Shown here: piece after piece, positions 42,680 through 51,911 of the stretch
Layout of the letters: every line of letters begins with the position of its first letter
Position numbering within the stretch: position 1 is the first letter of the stretch
Assembly (NCBI GenBank): GCA_038562375.1
Contig: JBCFAY010000003.1
Location: 62,001-126,000, forward strand
Length of the DNA stretch: 64,000 bases
From: JBCFAY01 sp038562375
GTDB taxonomy: Bacteria > Bacillota > Clostridia > Christensenellales > CAG-138
Direction: 5' to 3'
Notes under the pieces: generated by a model
Databases searched by the model: none
Told to the model about the DNA's origin: nothing
What the model saw: the letters and a program-made list of their open reading frames with translations, nothing else
Program-made: the position numbers and the translations under genes

Positions 42680-43237
42680 TTGGACAACATGGAAACGGAT
42701 AAGAATCAGATCGAGCTAAAACAGGACGCGCAGCAGGAGCCTTCGGAGACGGCGCTTCCCGAGGAGATCGTTTTTACCCGCGAGGAGTTTGAAAAAGTGC
42801 GTGAACACATGGAGGCTCTGAAAAAGGAAAACGCTGCGACGATCGCGCTCGCGCAAAGGGTCCAGGCGGATTTTGAAAACTACAGGAAGCGCAACGCCAA
42901 CATTTCCTGCGACAGCATGGACGAAGGCGTCCGCGAGACGATCAAGGCGCTCCTGCCGGTGATCGACAATTTTGAACGCGCGATGCAAAGCCCTTGCGCA
43001 GACGTCGCGTGGCTCGAAGGAATCGGCCTCGTCTACCGGCAGATGCTCGATGCGCTGACCAGGCAGGGACTGGCGGAGATCGATACGTCCGGCGCATTTG
43101 ACCCGCAGCTTCACGAAGCGGTGATGCAGGAGGCGGCGGAGGGCAAACAGAGCGGTACGATCCTGGAGACCCTGCAAAAAGGGTATATGGTAAAGGATCG
43201 GATCATCCGCCACAGCATGGTAAAGGTAGCGAAATAA
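42680..43237 (+). CDS. grpE: Nucleotide exchange factor GrpE
   Basis: GrpE releases ADP from DnaK. The 185-residue product has a charged disordered N-terminus, a long coiled coil (REEFEKVREHMEALKKENAATIALAQRVQADFENYRKRN) and the C-terminal beta-wing with DPQLHEAVMQEA and GYMVKDRIIRHSMVKV. The likely start is TTG 42680, with GAGGAGG 12 bases upstream. ATG 42689 is possible but too far from the site. It lies one base after the hrcA stop codon. Confidence 0.95.
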   Translation: MDNMETDKNQIELKQDAQQEPSETALPEEIVFTREEFEKVREHMEALKKENAATIALAQRVQADFENYRKRNANISCDSMDEGVRETIKALLPVIDNFERAMQSPCADVAWLEGIGLVYRQMLDALTRQGLAEIDTSGAFDPQLHEAVMQEAAEGKQSGTILETLQKGYMVKDRIIRHSMVKVAK

Positions 43238-43307
43238 CGCGGATCGGAAATTCCGGCCGCGTACAGAATTGAATCATACACTGTTTTTATTAAGGAGGAT
43301 AAGGAAT

Positions 43308-45146
43308 ATGTCTAAAATCATTGGAATTGACCTTGGCACGACCAATTCCTGCGTTGCGGTTTTGGAAGGCGGCGAACCCGTCGTCATCCCCAACGCGGAA
43401 GGCTCGCGCACAACGCCTTCCGTCGTCGCGTTTAAAGATGGCGAGCGCATGGTGGGAACCGTTGCGAAGCGTCAGGCGATCACGAATCCGGACCGGACGA
43501 TCACCTCGATCAAGCGCGAGATGGGAAGCTCCTATAAAAAGACCATCGACGGCAAGGATTATACGCCGCAGGAGATCTCGGCGATGATCCTTCAGAAGCT
43601 CAAGCAGGACGCGGAAGCCTATCTGGGCGAGAAGATCACCCAGGCGGTCATCACCGTGCCCGCGTATTTCAGCGACAGCCAGCGCCAGGCGACAAAGGAC
43701 GCCGGACGTATCGCGGGCCTTGAGGTGCTGCGCATCATCAACGAGCCTACGGCCGCATCCCTTGCCTACGGCATGGATAAAGAGCACAACCATAAGATCC
43801 TCGTATACGACCTGGGCGGCGGTACGTTCGACGTGTCGATCCTCGAGATCGGCGACGGCGTGTTCGAGGTGCTCGCGACGCAGGGCAACAATCGCCTGGG
43901 CGGCGACGACTTCGACCAACGGCTGATGGATTATATCTGCGACGATTTCAAACGCTCCAACGGGATCGACCTTCGGAACGACCGCATGGCGCTCCAGCGC
44001 CTCAAGGAAGCGGCCGAAAAGGCGAAGATCGAGCTCTCGAGCATGGTGCAGACCAATGTCAACCTGCCCTTTATCACGGCGGACAGCTCCGGCCCGAAGC
44101 ATCTTGATATGACCATCACCCGCGCGAAGTTCGATGAGCTGACCGCGGATCTGATCGAAAAGACCAAGGAATGCATGGACCGCGCGCTCAAGGACGCGGG
44201 ACTTACAACCGCGCAGATCGACAAGGTCATTCTCGTCGGCGGTTCCACCCGTGGGCCTGCGGTGCAGGATATGGTGAAGAAGAATACCGGCAAGGAGCCG
44301 TTCAAGGGCATCAATCCCGACGAGTGCGTCGCCATCGGCGCGGCGATTCAGGCGGGCGTGCTCGGCGGCGAGGTCAAGGACATCCTGCTGCTCGACGTAA
44401 CTCCGCTTTCCCTCGGCATCGAGACCGTCGGCGGCGTGTTCACCAGGCTCATCGAGCGCAACACAACGATCCCGACAAAGAAGAGCCAGATCTTTTCGAC
44501 CGCCGCGGACGGCCAGACCAGCGTCGAAGTGCACGTGCTGCAGGGCGAACGCGAGATGGCGCAGTACAACAAGACCCTCGGCCGCTTCCAGCTCGCCGGC
44601 ATCGCGCCCGCTCCGCGCGGTATGCCGCAGATCGAGGTGACGTTTGATATCGACGCGAACGGAATCGTGCATGTATCCGCGAAGGATCTGGGCACTGGAA
44701 ACGAACAGAACGTCACGATCACGGCTTCTACGAACCTGGGCGAGGACGAGATCAAAAAGGCCGTGCGCGAGGCGGAGCAGTTCGCCACCGAGGATAAAAA
44801 GCGCAAGGAAGAGGTCGAGGCCCGCAACCATGCGGACAGCATGGTCTACACGACCGAGAAGACCATCAAGGAGATGGGCGACAAGATTTCCTCCGACGAC
44901 AAGCAGCGCATCGAAGCGGAAATCGCCGCGGTGCGCAAGGCCCTGGAGGGAACGGACATGGAAGCCATCAAGAAGGCGAGCGAAAAGCTTACCGAGGTTT
45001 CCTACGACGTGTTCGGCAAGGTGTATCAGCAGCAGGCAGCGCAGCATCAAAATACGGGCGCGGGCGCCGGGAATACGTCCGAAGCGCCTAAGGACGATAC
45101 CGTAGTGGATGCGGACTACGAGGTTGTGGACGAGGATAAGAAATAA
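43308..45146 (+). CDS. dnaK: Chaperone protein DnaK
   Basis: DnaK is the ATP-driven Hsp70 chaperone. The 612-residue product starts MSKIIGIDLGTTNSCVAVLEGG and has ATPase phosphate loops IDLGTTNS and DLGGGTFDVS and the VPAYFSDSQRQATKDAG block. A beta-sandwich peptide-binding domain follows from about residue 360 (LLDVTPLSLGIETVGG), then a helical lid and an acidic EVVDEDKK tail. As in most Gram-positive homologues it lacks the insert of about 24 residues near position 80. AAGGAGG precedes ATG 43308. Under CIRCE/HrcA control. Confidence 0.98.
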   Translation: MSKIIGIDLGTTNSCVAVLEGGEPVVIPNAEGSRTTPSVVAFKDGERMVGTVAKRQAITNPDRTITSIKREMGSSYKKTIDGKDYTPQEISAMILQKLKQDAEAYLGEKITQAVITVPAYFSDSQRQATKDAGRIAGLEVLRIINEPTAASLAYGMDKEHNHKILVYDLGGGTFDVSILEIGDGVFEVLATQGNNRLGGDDFDQRLMDYICDDFKRSNGIDLRNDRMALQRLKEAAEKAKIELSSMVQTNVNLPFITADSSGPKHLDMTITRAKFDELTADLIEKTKECMDRALKDAGLTTAQIDKVILVGGSTRGPAVQDMVKKNTGKEPFKGINPDECVAIGAAIQAGVLGGEVKDILLLDVTPLSLGIETVGGVFTRLIERNTTIPTKKSQIFSTAADGQTSVEVHVLQGEREMAQYNKTLGRFQLAGIAPAPRGMPQIEVTFDIDANGIVHVSAKDLGTGNEQNVTITASTNLGEDEIKKAVREAEQFATEDKKRKEEVEARNHADSMVYTTEKTIKEMGDKISSDDKQRIEAEIAAVRKALEGTDMEAIKKASEKLTEVSYDVFGKVYQQQAAQHQNTGAGAGNTSEAPKDDTVVDADYEVVDEDKK

Positions 45147-45232
45147 ATCCGGGTTAACGCACGCCCTGCCGTCGGAAGCCAAAGCGATTGCTTTGGCTTC
45201 TGCACGGCATTTTGAGGAGGTGTATTGGGGAG

Positions 45233-46393
45233 TTGGCTAAACAGGACTATTACGAGATTCTGGGCGTCAATAAGGATGCTTCAGACGAAGAAATAAAGAG
45301 CGCATTCCGAAAGCTCGCGAAGAAATATCATCCTGATCTGCATCAGGGGGATAAGGGCGCCGAGACGAAATTTAAGGAGATCAACGAGGCTTACGGCGTG
45401 CTTTCCGATGCACAGAGCCGCGCAAAGTACGATCAGTTCGGCCACGCCGCCTTTGATCCGGCTGCCGGAGGCGCGGGCTACGGCGGTGCGGGTTTCGGAG
45501 GCGCGGGTTTCGGGGGCTTCGGCGATATTTTTGAAACGATGTTCGGCGGCGGCTTCGGCGGCTTTGGCGGAGCGCAGCAATCGAGGAACGCGCCGGTCGC
45601 GGGAAACGATTACCGGTACAACCTGAGCATTACGTTCGAAGAGGCGGCTTCCGGAACCCAAAAGGAGATCATTGTTCCGCGCGAGGAATCTTGTTCAACC
45701 TGCGGCGGCAGCGGTGCAAAGCCCGGCACAGAGCCGGTACGCTGCACGACCTGCGGCGGCAGCGGGCAGGTGCGCGTGCAGCAGAATACCATGTTCGGCT
45801 CGTTCGCCACGGTAAGGACCTGCGACGTGTGCCACGGCACGGGGACGATCATCAAGGAGCCGTGCCTTGATTGCAAGGGCAGGGGGCGCGTCAATAAGTC
45901 AAGGCGCATCGTCGTGAATATCCCCGCCGGCATCGATAACGGGCAATCGATCAACAAGCGCGGCGAGGGTGAAGCGGGCTATCGCGGCGGTCCGAGCGGC
46001 GATCTGTATGTGACGATCCAGGTGAAGCCCCACAAGCTTTTCAAGCGCAAGGGCTCGGACCTATATCTCGATATGGTCATCCCCGTTACCACGGCGGCCC
46101 TGGGCGGCGAGATCAAGGTTCCCACGCTGACCGGAACCGTGAAGTACAACATCCCGGAGGGAACGCAGCCCGATACGACGTTCCGGCTCAAGGAGCAGGG
46201 GATCGTACGGCTTCACAGCAACGTAAAAGGCGATCTGTACGTGCGGGTTTCCGTAGAAATACCCAAACGCCTGACCGACGAGCAGAAGGAGCTGTTCCAT
46301 AAGCTTGCTCAAACGCTGGGCGAAAAGGCGGGCGATGGAAAGACCGCCCGAAAAGGTTTTTTTGATAAGGTGAAAGACGCGTTCGGCGACTAG
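45233..46393 (+). CDS. dnaJ: Chaperone protein DnaJ
   Basis: DnaJ delivers unfolded proteins to DnaK and triggers its ATPase. The 386-residue product has a J domain (residues 1-70, HPD in KKYHPDLH) and a Gly/Phe-rich region (GGAGYGGAGFGGAGFGGFG). Four zinc-binding CXXCXGXG repeats follow (CSTCGGSG, CTTCGGSG, CDVCHGTG, CLDCKGRG), then the C-terminal peptide-binding domains. The start is probably TTG 45233, since conservation begins MAKQDYYEILGV; GAGGAGG lies about 12 bases upstream. A perfect terminator follows. Confidence 0.97.
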   Translation: MAKQDYYEILGVNKDASDEEIKSAFRKLAKKYHPDLHQGDKGAETKFKEINEAYGVLSDAQSRAKYDQFGHAAFDPAAGGAGYGGAGFGGAGFGGFGDIFETMFGGGFGGFGGAQQSRNAPVAGNDYRYNLSITFEEAASGTQKEIIVPREESCSTCGGSGAKPGTEPVRCTTCGGSGQVRVQQNTMFGSFATVRTCDVCHGTGTIIKEPCLDCKGRGRVNKSRRIVVNIPAGIDNGQSINKRGEGEAGYRGGPSGDLYVTIQVKPHKLFKRKGSDLYLDMVIPVTTAALGGEIKVPTLTGTVKYNIPEGTQPDTTFRLKEQGIVRLHSNVKGDLYVRVSVEIPKRLTDEQKELFHKLAQTLGEKAGDGKTARKGFFDKVKDAFGD

Positions 46394-46420
46394 TGAGCCG
46401 TCGCCGCGACGGGCGGATAA

Positions 46421-46452
46421 CCGGGGAAAGCAGCCTGCTTTCCCCGGTTTTT
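46421..46452 (+). terminator. Rho-independent terminator of the heat-shock operon
   Basis: CCGGGGAAAGCA pairs perfectly with TGCTTTCCCCGG around GCC, followed by TTTTT. Confidence 0.93.
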
Positions 46453-46749
46453 GTGTTTTGCTCCATGCGATGAATCCAGAAACCAAGGATAGGCTTATCA
46501 ACGATCGATCAAAAGTCTTCAGAAAAAACTATATCGGTTTATCACAATTATCAAAACATATTGGGGCAATTTCGGAAAAACCTTAAAATATCGCCCAAAG
46601 GTCTGTTGGGCTTATTTTTGAATCCGGCGCATATTCGCTGAGATTTCCTGTCAACAATACATGTCAATAATCCATTCCAAAGAAAGTGAATCATCCCAAA
46701 AGCGCAGGCATGGCAGCGGAGGCAGCGCTTTTTATGCGAGCGCATCGGA
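46453..46749. other. Non-coding stretch between convergent operons
   Basis: About 300 AT-richer bases between the dnaJ terminator and the last cobalamin gene. I see no credible reading frame, promoter or RNA gene in it. Confidence 0.4.
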
Positions 46750-47781
46750 TCAGCCAAATCGGTTGGCGACCGTGTCTTTTAACAGCTCCGTTGCGGCGGA
46801 AGCGGGCAGTAATCCCAAATCGCCCTTTCGATCGGTCCCAACCAGCACAAACGGCTGCGCGCCGCCGAGATGCTCACCCGTGGCCGGGCTTGTTCCATGG
46901 TCCGAGCAAAATAGAACCGTGCAGCCCGAACCGCAAAGCCGCGCGATCACCTCGTCGTCGACCTTCCGAAGAAACGCGCGCTTTTGTCCGCTGTTGCGCC
47001 TGTGGGCGGCTTCGTCGGCGCCTTCGATATGAAGGATTGTGATCGGGTTTACGCGCACCAGCGCGAGCGCTTGCTCCGTTTTCAAAGAAAGGTCCGTGTC
47101 CGTGTCCGCTGTGAATTCGGGATCCGTATGGACGGCGATGTCCATCGCCCTGCACAGGCCTTTGACGATCGGCGCGGCGGCAATCGCCGCGGCGCGGAAG
47201 CGAAACGGCGGCAAGGCACAGAGTGCGGATTCGCCCCATGGGAGCAAAACGGTATCCTGCATAAGGCTTTGGTGCGCGACTTTTTGCAATACTTCGTTGC
47301 CGATCGGAAGAATATCCTCTACAAGCTTGCCGATGGCGGCGTAAGGCGGAACCGTGACGGGCGTGTCGAGCGATGCGGTTCCCGTGAGGATCAGTACCGC
47401 CTTGTAGCCTCCCAGAGAGTAATACGAAACCTGCTCCGGCGGCGAAAAAGAGGGCGCGCGTTCTGAAACACCGCAAATGCGCCCGCCGCAATCGACCCGC
47501 ATCCAGCTTCCCCGAAGGATGAGGTCGTCTTTTGCAACAGCGATGCCTTCTCCGATGGCCTCGAGATACCCGCGCGCGCGCCTTGGAAGTTCATGCCCCG
47601 GGATTCCCAAAAGCGAGGCGATGCAGGGATAGCTTTCCGGTGCGAAACCGCCGGGAACGGTCCGAAATGAGCCGTACGCGCCCCGGCGCATGGCGGAATA
47701 AAGATGGGGAAGCTGTAAAATGTCGAATTCTTCATCCGTCATTCCGTCGATGATGCAGAGTATCGCCCCGCGGTCAATCAT
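46750..47781 (-). CDS. ApgM-like alkaline phosphatase superfamily protein in a cobalamin cluster
   Basis: This 343-residue protein resembles archaeal-type 2,3-bisphosphoglycerate-independent phosphoglycerate mutase. It has metal-binding DGMTD near the N-terminus, GFAPESYPCIASLLG (the Ser aligns with the nucleophile of the family's PxSD block), RARGYLEAIGEGI, HIEGADEAAHRR and CSDHGTSPATGEHLGG. The gene overlaps the end of the cobD-like gene by eight bases, in a cluster with cbiB. Glycolytic mutase activity is therefore less likely than a phosphatase or phosphotransfer step of corrin nucleotide-loop assembly, for example on alpha-ribazole phosphate. That role is inferred from context only. Confidence 0.75.
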   Translation of the reverse strand: MIDRGAILCIIDGMTDEEFDILQLPHLYSAMRRGAYGSFRTVPGGFAPESYPCIASLLGIPGHELPRRARGYLEAIGEGIAVAKDDLILRGSWMRVDCGGRICGVSERAPSFSPPEQVSYYSLGGYKAVLILTGTASLDTPVTVPPYAAIGKLVEDILPIGNEVLQKVAHQSLMQDTVLLPWGESALCALPPFRFRAAAIAAAPIVKGLCRAMDIAVHTDPEFTADTDTDLSLKTEQALALVRVNPITILHIEGADEAAHRRNSGQKRAFLRKVDDEVIARLCGSGCTVLFCSDHGTSPATGEHLGGAQPFVLVGTDRKGDLGLLPASAATELLKDTVANRFG

Positions 47782-48841
47782 GAGCGGCCTCCGCTAAGTC
47801 GGAGATTGCCTGCAGCAGGCGTTCGTTATCGGTGCGCGAGCGCACCGCGATGCGGTAATACCCCTGTGTAAGGCCGGGGTAATTGCTGCAATCGCGTATC
47901 AAAAGGCCCCTCTCCCCAAGGCGCTTTTTTAAATCGGGCAACCCGGTATGGAAGAAGAGATAATTCGCTTCGCTTCCGATAATTTTGATTCCACAGCGCA
48001 TTAGGTTGTTGCAAAGGTAAACCTTTTCCGCACGGATGAGCGCGCGCATCTTCAGAAGGTAGGTGTTTTCCTTCAGCGCCGCGATACCTGCCGCTTGTGC
48101 GAGGGAGGAAACCGACCACGGCGCGCCGGAATCGAGGATCGAAGCAAGCAGTTCCTCGTCGCCGCACAGGCAATATCCGAGGCGAACGCCTGCGATCCCG
48201 TAGAGCTTGGTAAACGCATCGAGGACGAATAGATTGTTGTAGGACGGGACCAGCGTTCTTAAGGAGTGAAACTGCGGCTCCGCGAGAAAACCGTTGAAGC
48301 ACTCATCGACGACAAGCAGCGTACCGGCTTTGTGCGCCGCGTCGAGAATGCGTCTGAGCAGTTCGGGCCCAACGGTCAAGCCCGTGGGATTGTTGGGGTT
48401 GCACAAGAACATCAGGTCGACGTCCGTATCGATGAGATCCAGGATCTGTTCGTCCAGCTTGAACCCGTTTTCCTTTTTAAGGGGAAAGCGGATTATATCG
48501 CAGCCGACCAACCCGAGCGCCAGCTCGTACTCGAGGAATGTCGGAACGGCCAGAAGCGCCCGCTTCGGACGCTTTGCCAGTACAAGACGAAAGATGATAT
48601 CCGCCGCGCCGTTTCCGCATTGGATCTGCGAAGGCGGCAAATTCATGCTCTGTGCAATGGCGATACGAAGCTCGCGGCACAGAGGATCGGGATAAGCGTC
48701 CGCCGTCGCAGCCGCGTTCCGGATGGCCTCGCGAACGCCGCTTGGAACGCCCAGAGGATTGCAGTTTGCGGAGAAATCAAGCGGGGCTTTGCCGTGCTCG
48801 AGCATGAAGCCATAGGCGTCGCCGCCGTGAATCAAAGCCAT
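47774..48841 (-). CDS. cobD: Threonine-phosphate decarboxylase / histidinol-phosphate aminotransferase-like PLP enzyme
   Basis: The Salmonella-type CobD makes aminopropanol phosphate for cobalamin from threonine phosphate. The 355-residue product begins MALIHGGDAYGF, then LDFSANCNPLGVP, a pattern typical of CobD rather than HisC. Further blocks are FLCNPNNPTGL, the DECFNGF loop and Lys in FTKLYGIAGVRLGY, which holds PLP. ATG 48841 overlaps cbiB by ten bases; the longer frame starting at 49132 is cbiB-gene sequence. Its place right after cbiB, which uses its product, settles the choice over histidine biosynthesis. Confidence 0.88.
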   Translation of the reverse strand: MALIHGGDAYGFMLEHGKAPLDFSANCNPLGVPSGVREAIRNAAATADAYPDPLCRELRIAIAQSMNLPPSQIQCGNGAADIIFRLVLAKRPKRALLAVPTFLEYELALGLVGCDIIRFPLKKENGFKLDEQILDLIDTDVDLMFLCNPNNPTGLTVGPELLRRILDAAHKAGTLLVVDECFNGFLAEPQFHSLRTLVPSYNNLFVLDAFTKLYGIAGVRLGYCLCGDEELLASILDSGAPWSVSSLAQAAGIAALKENTYLLKMRALIRAEKVYLCNNLMRCGIKIIGSEANYLFFHTGLPDLKKRLGERGLLIRDCSNYPGLTQGYYRIAVRSRTDNERLLQAISDLAEAAHD

Positions 48842-49794
48842 AGGAGCGCTCCTTTCAAAAGGGCAAAGAGGATAAGTGAAAACGCGGCCGTCCAGAACAG
48901 CAATCGATTCGCCAAAAGAATATCTTCGGTTTGGATCGGGCGGCCGTCGTCCCCGATCGTGGGCTTGTGAACGAGCTTGCCAAAATAATAGGAATCGCCG
49001 CCAAGGCGAATATTTAGCGCTCCGGCGCAGGCGGCTTCCGTATGCGCGGAATTGGGGCTGGAATGCCGCAAACGATCGCGGCGGAAAATGCGCCAGGCGT
49101 TTTTGCCATCCAAACCCACAGCAAAGGCGCACAACACCATCATAACTCCTGCGAAGCGCGCCGGAAGAAAATTCGCCGCGTCGTCAAGCCGCGCGCTTGC
49201 CCGCCCAAAATACAAGTAACGGTCGTTCTTGTAGCCGACCATGCTGTCCAGTGTGTTGATGCATTTATAGAGGATTCCAAGGGGCGCGCCGCCGATGAAG
49301 AGATAAATAAGCGGCGCGATTACGCCGTCGCTCGTGTTTTCCGCCACCGTCTCGACGGCGGCGCGCGTAACGCCCGCCGTATCGAGCGCCGCCGTATCCC
49401 TGCCGACAATTTGGCCGACCAGCGTGCGCGCGCGTTCAAGATCGGCCTCGGCAAGAGCGTGATGCACCTTGGACGACGCGCTCTTTAGGGAACGAAGCGC
49501 GAGGCATTGCCAGCATAAAAGGCTTTCGACAACGAATCGCAGCAGGGGATGGATCAGGCTGCACAGGTACAGCGCGCCCCATGACGCGCAAAGAACAGAC
49601 AGGGGAAGCAGTATCGCAAGCACAAGCCCTGCGCGGGATTCGCCCTTGGGTGTTTTCTTGGCTATATTCCTCAGGCGCGGCTCCAGCAATTGAATCATTT
49701 TACCCATCCCGACGACGATATGCGGGCAGCGCATCGGATCCCCAAACGCAAGATCGATGAGAAAACCGGCGATTACAGCCGCAAACGATATCAT
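48832..49794 (-). CDS. cbiB: Adenosylcobinamide-phosphate synthase CbiB
   Basis: CbiB joins aminopropanol (phosphate) to adenosylcobyric acid at the membrane. The 320-residue protein has several hydrophobic helices and the family motifs DLAFGDPMRCPHIVVGMGKMI, GRDTAALDTAGVTRAAVETVAENTSDGVIAPL and LGGDSYYFGKLVHKPTIGD. GGGAG precedes the ATG. First gene of the three-gene minus-strand cluster. I saw no cobalamin riboswitch in the 280 bases upstream. Confidence 0.94.
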   Translation of the reverse strand: MISFAAVIAGFLIDLAFGDPMRCPHIVVGMGKMIQLLEPRLRNIAKKTPKGESRAGLVLAILLPLSVLCASWGALYLCSLIHPLLRFVVESLLCWQCLALRSLKSASSKVHHALAEADLERARTLVGQIVGRDTAALDTAGVTRAAVETVAENTSDGVIAPLIYLFIGGAPLGILYKCINTLDSMVGYKNDRYLYFGRASARLDDAANFLPARFAGVMMVLCAFAVGLDGKNAWRIFRRDRLRHSSPNSAHTEAACAGALNIRLGGDSYYFGKLVHKPTIGDDGRPIQTEDILLANRLLFWTAAFSLILFALLKGALLWL

Positions 49795-50014
49795 CGTGGC
49801 AACGCTCCCTTCGGTCGAACCGTCATAAATAAGATGTGCAATACTCTATATCCGGGGCAGGCTGACAATTGGCTGCCCGCTGCTATACACCGCAAGTTCT
49901 TGAAATCTTTAAAAAAATACGGAACAGAAACCGGGATTTCCATGCCAAACACACAGTAAACATTAAGCACTCATGGTCGTTTTGTCAAGACGAAGGGAGG
50001 CGATAAAACGGTTT
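49795..50014. other. Leader/intergenic stretch upstream of cbiB
   Basis: AT-rich non-coding DNA with one small stem, GGGCAG with CTGCCC, near 49856-49882. I looked for a B12-box-type sequence on the minus strand and did not find a convincing one. Confidence 0.35.
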
Positions 50015-50038
50015 TGCGGTCCCCTGAAAGGGACCGCA
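50015..50038. terminator. Hairpin after the amidase gene
   Basis: TGCGGTCCC and GGGACCGCA pair around a short loop, 40 bases beyond the minus-strand amidase gene. No strong T-run on either side, so termination is uncertain. Confidence 0.5.
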
Positions 50039-50078
50039 TTTGCAGCAACGATTAAATATTGAGCTAAGGGCGTTCAGC

Positions 50079-50897
50079 TTATTCCCCGTATGCGTGCGGC
50101 TTTCTGGCGCGCAGCACGGGAAGAGATGCGCGCGTTTTTCCCACGGCATCAAGATCGATCTTGACGACGGCGAGCGCTTCCTGATCATCCAGCTCGCACA
50201 ACAGCGTACCCCAGGGATCCGCGATCAGAGAATGTCCATAGGAGTGATAGGAAGCGTCCGGATCGCAGGCGGGCGCGACGCCGATCGAAAAAAATTGATT
50301 GTCGAGCGCCCTTGTCCGATGCAGAAGCGACCAGTGAGCGGGTCCGGTCGTCGGGTTGAACGCGCCCGGATAGATCATTATTCTAGCGCCCAGCAGCGCT
50401 GCTGTTCTTGCAAGCTCCGGAAAGCGAATATCAAAACAGATTGCGACGCCCATTCGGCCAAACGGGGTATCAAAAGCAGTGGCTTTGTCGCCCGCTGTGA
50501 GCACGTCGGATTCCCGGAAACGCTGGCCGCCGGGGATATCGATATCGAACAGATGCACTTTGCGGTGTTTTGCGATGCATTGGCCACTCGGGGCGAATAC
50601 GTAAGAGGTATTATAGATTCTATTCTGATCGTCGATCTCCGGCATGGAACCGCCTACGAGCAGTACGCCCGTTTCGTTTGCAACGCGGGACAGCATCCGG
50701 TAGGCCTTGCCGCCTTCCGCTTCGGCATACTGCTTAAAACAGGCGGTATCGTAGGGGCACAGGAACATCTCGGGCAGCACAATAAGCTTCGCGCCTTTTC
50801 CGGCGGCGTCGCGCGCCATTTCTTCTGCGCGGATAAGGTTCTCTTCCCGATTCGAACCGACCTTCAATTGAAGCAATCCGACGGCGAGCTCCTGCAT
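50079..50897 (-). CDS. Nitrilase-superfamily amidohydrolase (omega-amidase-like)
   Basis: Carbon-nitrogen hydrolases of this branch deaminate small amides such as alpha-ketoglutaramate. The 272-residue product shows the Glu-Lys-Cys triad in KLIVLPEMF, KHRKVHLFD and GVAICFDIRFPELAR. It also has GGQRFRESDVL and a late ACDPDASYHSYGHSLIADPWG block, close to Nit2-type omega-amidases. ATG 50897 has GGAGGTG upstream; an earlier ATG at 50939 lacks a site. It stands alone, divergent from alkA. The exact amide substrate is unknown. Confidence 0.86.
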   Translation of the reverse strand: MQELAVGLLQLKVGSNREENLIRAEEMARDAAGKGAKLIVLPEMFLCPYDTACFKQYAEAEGGKAYRMLSRVANETGVLLVGGSMPEIDDQNRIYNTSYVFAPSGQCIAKHRKVHLFDIDIPGGQRFRESDVLTAGDKATAFDTPFGRMGVAICFDIRFPELARTAALLGARIMIYPGAFNPTTGPAHWSLLHRTRALDNQFFSIGVAPACDPDASYHSYGHSLIADPWGTLLCELDDQEALAVVKIDLDAVGKTRASLPVLRARKPHAYGE

Positions 50898-51013
50898 ATG
50901 AGACACCTCCCTGCCTGCATTGTAATCCAACGCGTGCATGCCGTCAATCTGTGCCGCATCTGGACAAACGTGCGTTTTTAGGGTAACTTAAACATGATGA
51001 TGGAGGTGAAAAA

Positions 51014-51886
51014 ATGCATCCGCTGAAACCGGCTTTTGCGATTCCCTATATAAAACCATATGATTTCGACGCGCTGCTGCGCTTTTATGCCGGGCGCGCG
51101 GTTCAGGGCATCGAGGCGGTGATTGAAAACGGGTATTATTTTACCGCAGCGATCGGCTCCCATCGGGGCGTTGTCGGCGTCACAAACAGGCAAGACATCG
51201 GCGAATTGACGGTATCGCTGAGCGATGCGCTGCTTCCAAACGTTGAGCAGATCATGGGGAGGATCGAGAACGCGTTCGATACGCACTGCGACCCCAAGCG
51301 GGTCGGTCAAACGCTGGTGCGCATGAACGAGTTTGAGCATGGTTTGTATCGGCCGGGAATACGCGTCCCCGGATGTTTTGATGGGTTTGAAATGGCCGTG
51401 CGCGCGATACTGGAACAGCAGATTTCGACCCGCGCCGCCTGCACCATCGCACAGCGCATCGTTGTCGGGCTGGGTTCCGAGCTTGAGACCGAGATCGATG
51501 GACTAAGCCATAACTTCCCGACTGCCGAACAGATCCTATCCGCTCCCGAAGGCGCGCTTTGCGCTTTCGGCGCGTCGCCGCTCAAGGCCCAGGCGATTAG
51601 GGCTTTGGCCTACGACTATGTGAAGGGGCGCATCTGCCTCAGGCCGGGGCCGGAGGCGCATAAGGAGATCAAAATGCTTTTGGACATGAAGGGAATCGGC
51701 CCCTGGACTTCGCAATATATCGGGATGCGCGCCCTGAAGGATCCCAATGCGTTTATGGATACGGACGCGGGCGTAAAAAAAGCCCTCCCGGGGCTGAATT
51801 CCAGCCAAATCGCCGCGATCGCGGATGCATGGAAACCATATCGCGCTTACGCGCTGATGTGCCTGTGGAATGCGTCGGAGGCGTGA
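51014..51886 (+). CDS. alkA: DNA-3-methyladenine glycosylase II (AlkA-like)
   Basis: This enzyme excises alkylated bases from DNA. The 290-residue product has the AlkA N-terminal domain and an HhH-GPD fold. That fold shows FEMAVRAILEQQIST, the hairpin LLDMKGIGPWTSQYIGMRAL (about residues 219-238), and the catalytic Asp within AFMDTDAGVKKAL. GGAGGTG precedes the ATG. It is followed within 26 bases by a methylguanine-DNA methyltransferase gene, so the pair is an alkylation-repair operon. No Ada-type regulator is present here. Confidence 0.93.
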   Translation: MHPLKPAFAIPYIKPYDFDALLRFYAGRAVQGIEAVIENGYYFTAAIGSHRGVVGVTNRQDIGELTVSLSDALLPNVEQIMGRIENAFDTHCDPKRVGQTLVRMNEFEHGLYRPGIRVPGCFDGFEMAVRAILEQQISTRAACTIAQRIVVGLGSELETEIDGLSHNFPTAEQILSAPEGALCAFGASPLKAQAIRALAYDYVKGRICLRPGPEAHKEIKMLLDMKGIGPWTSQYIGMRALKDPNAFMDTDAGVKKALPGLNSSQIAAIADAWKPYRAYALMCLWNASEA

Positions 51887-51911
51887 GACATGGACGACAA
51901 AGGAGACGGAT

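Noticed and set aside
43290..45182. 630-codon open frame on the minus strand opposite dnaK
   Set aside because: It mirrors the high-GC codon pattern of dnaK, has Arg/His/Asp-rich low-information sequence and no ribosome site, and overlaps a certain gene completely.
49795..50014. Cobalamin riboswitch before cbiB
   Set aside because: No B12-box-like sequence or multi-helix core could be read on the minus strand; the region is short and AT-rich.
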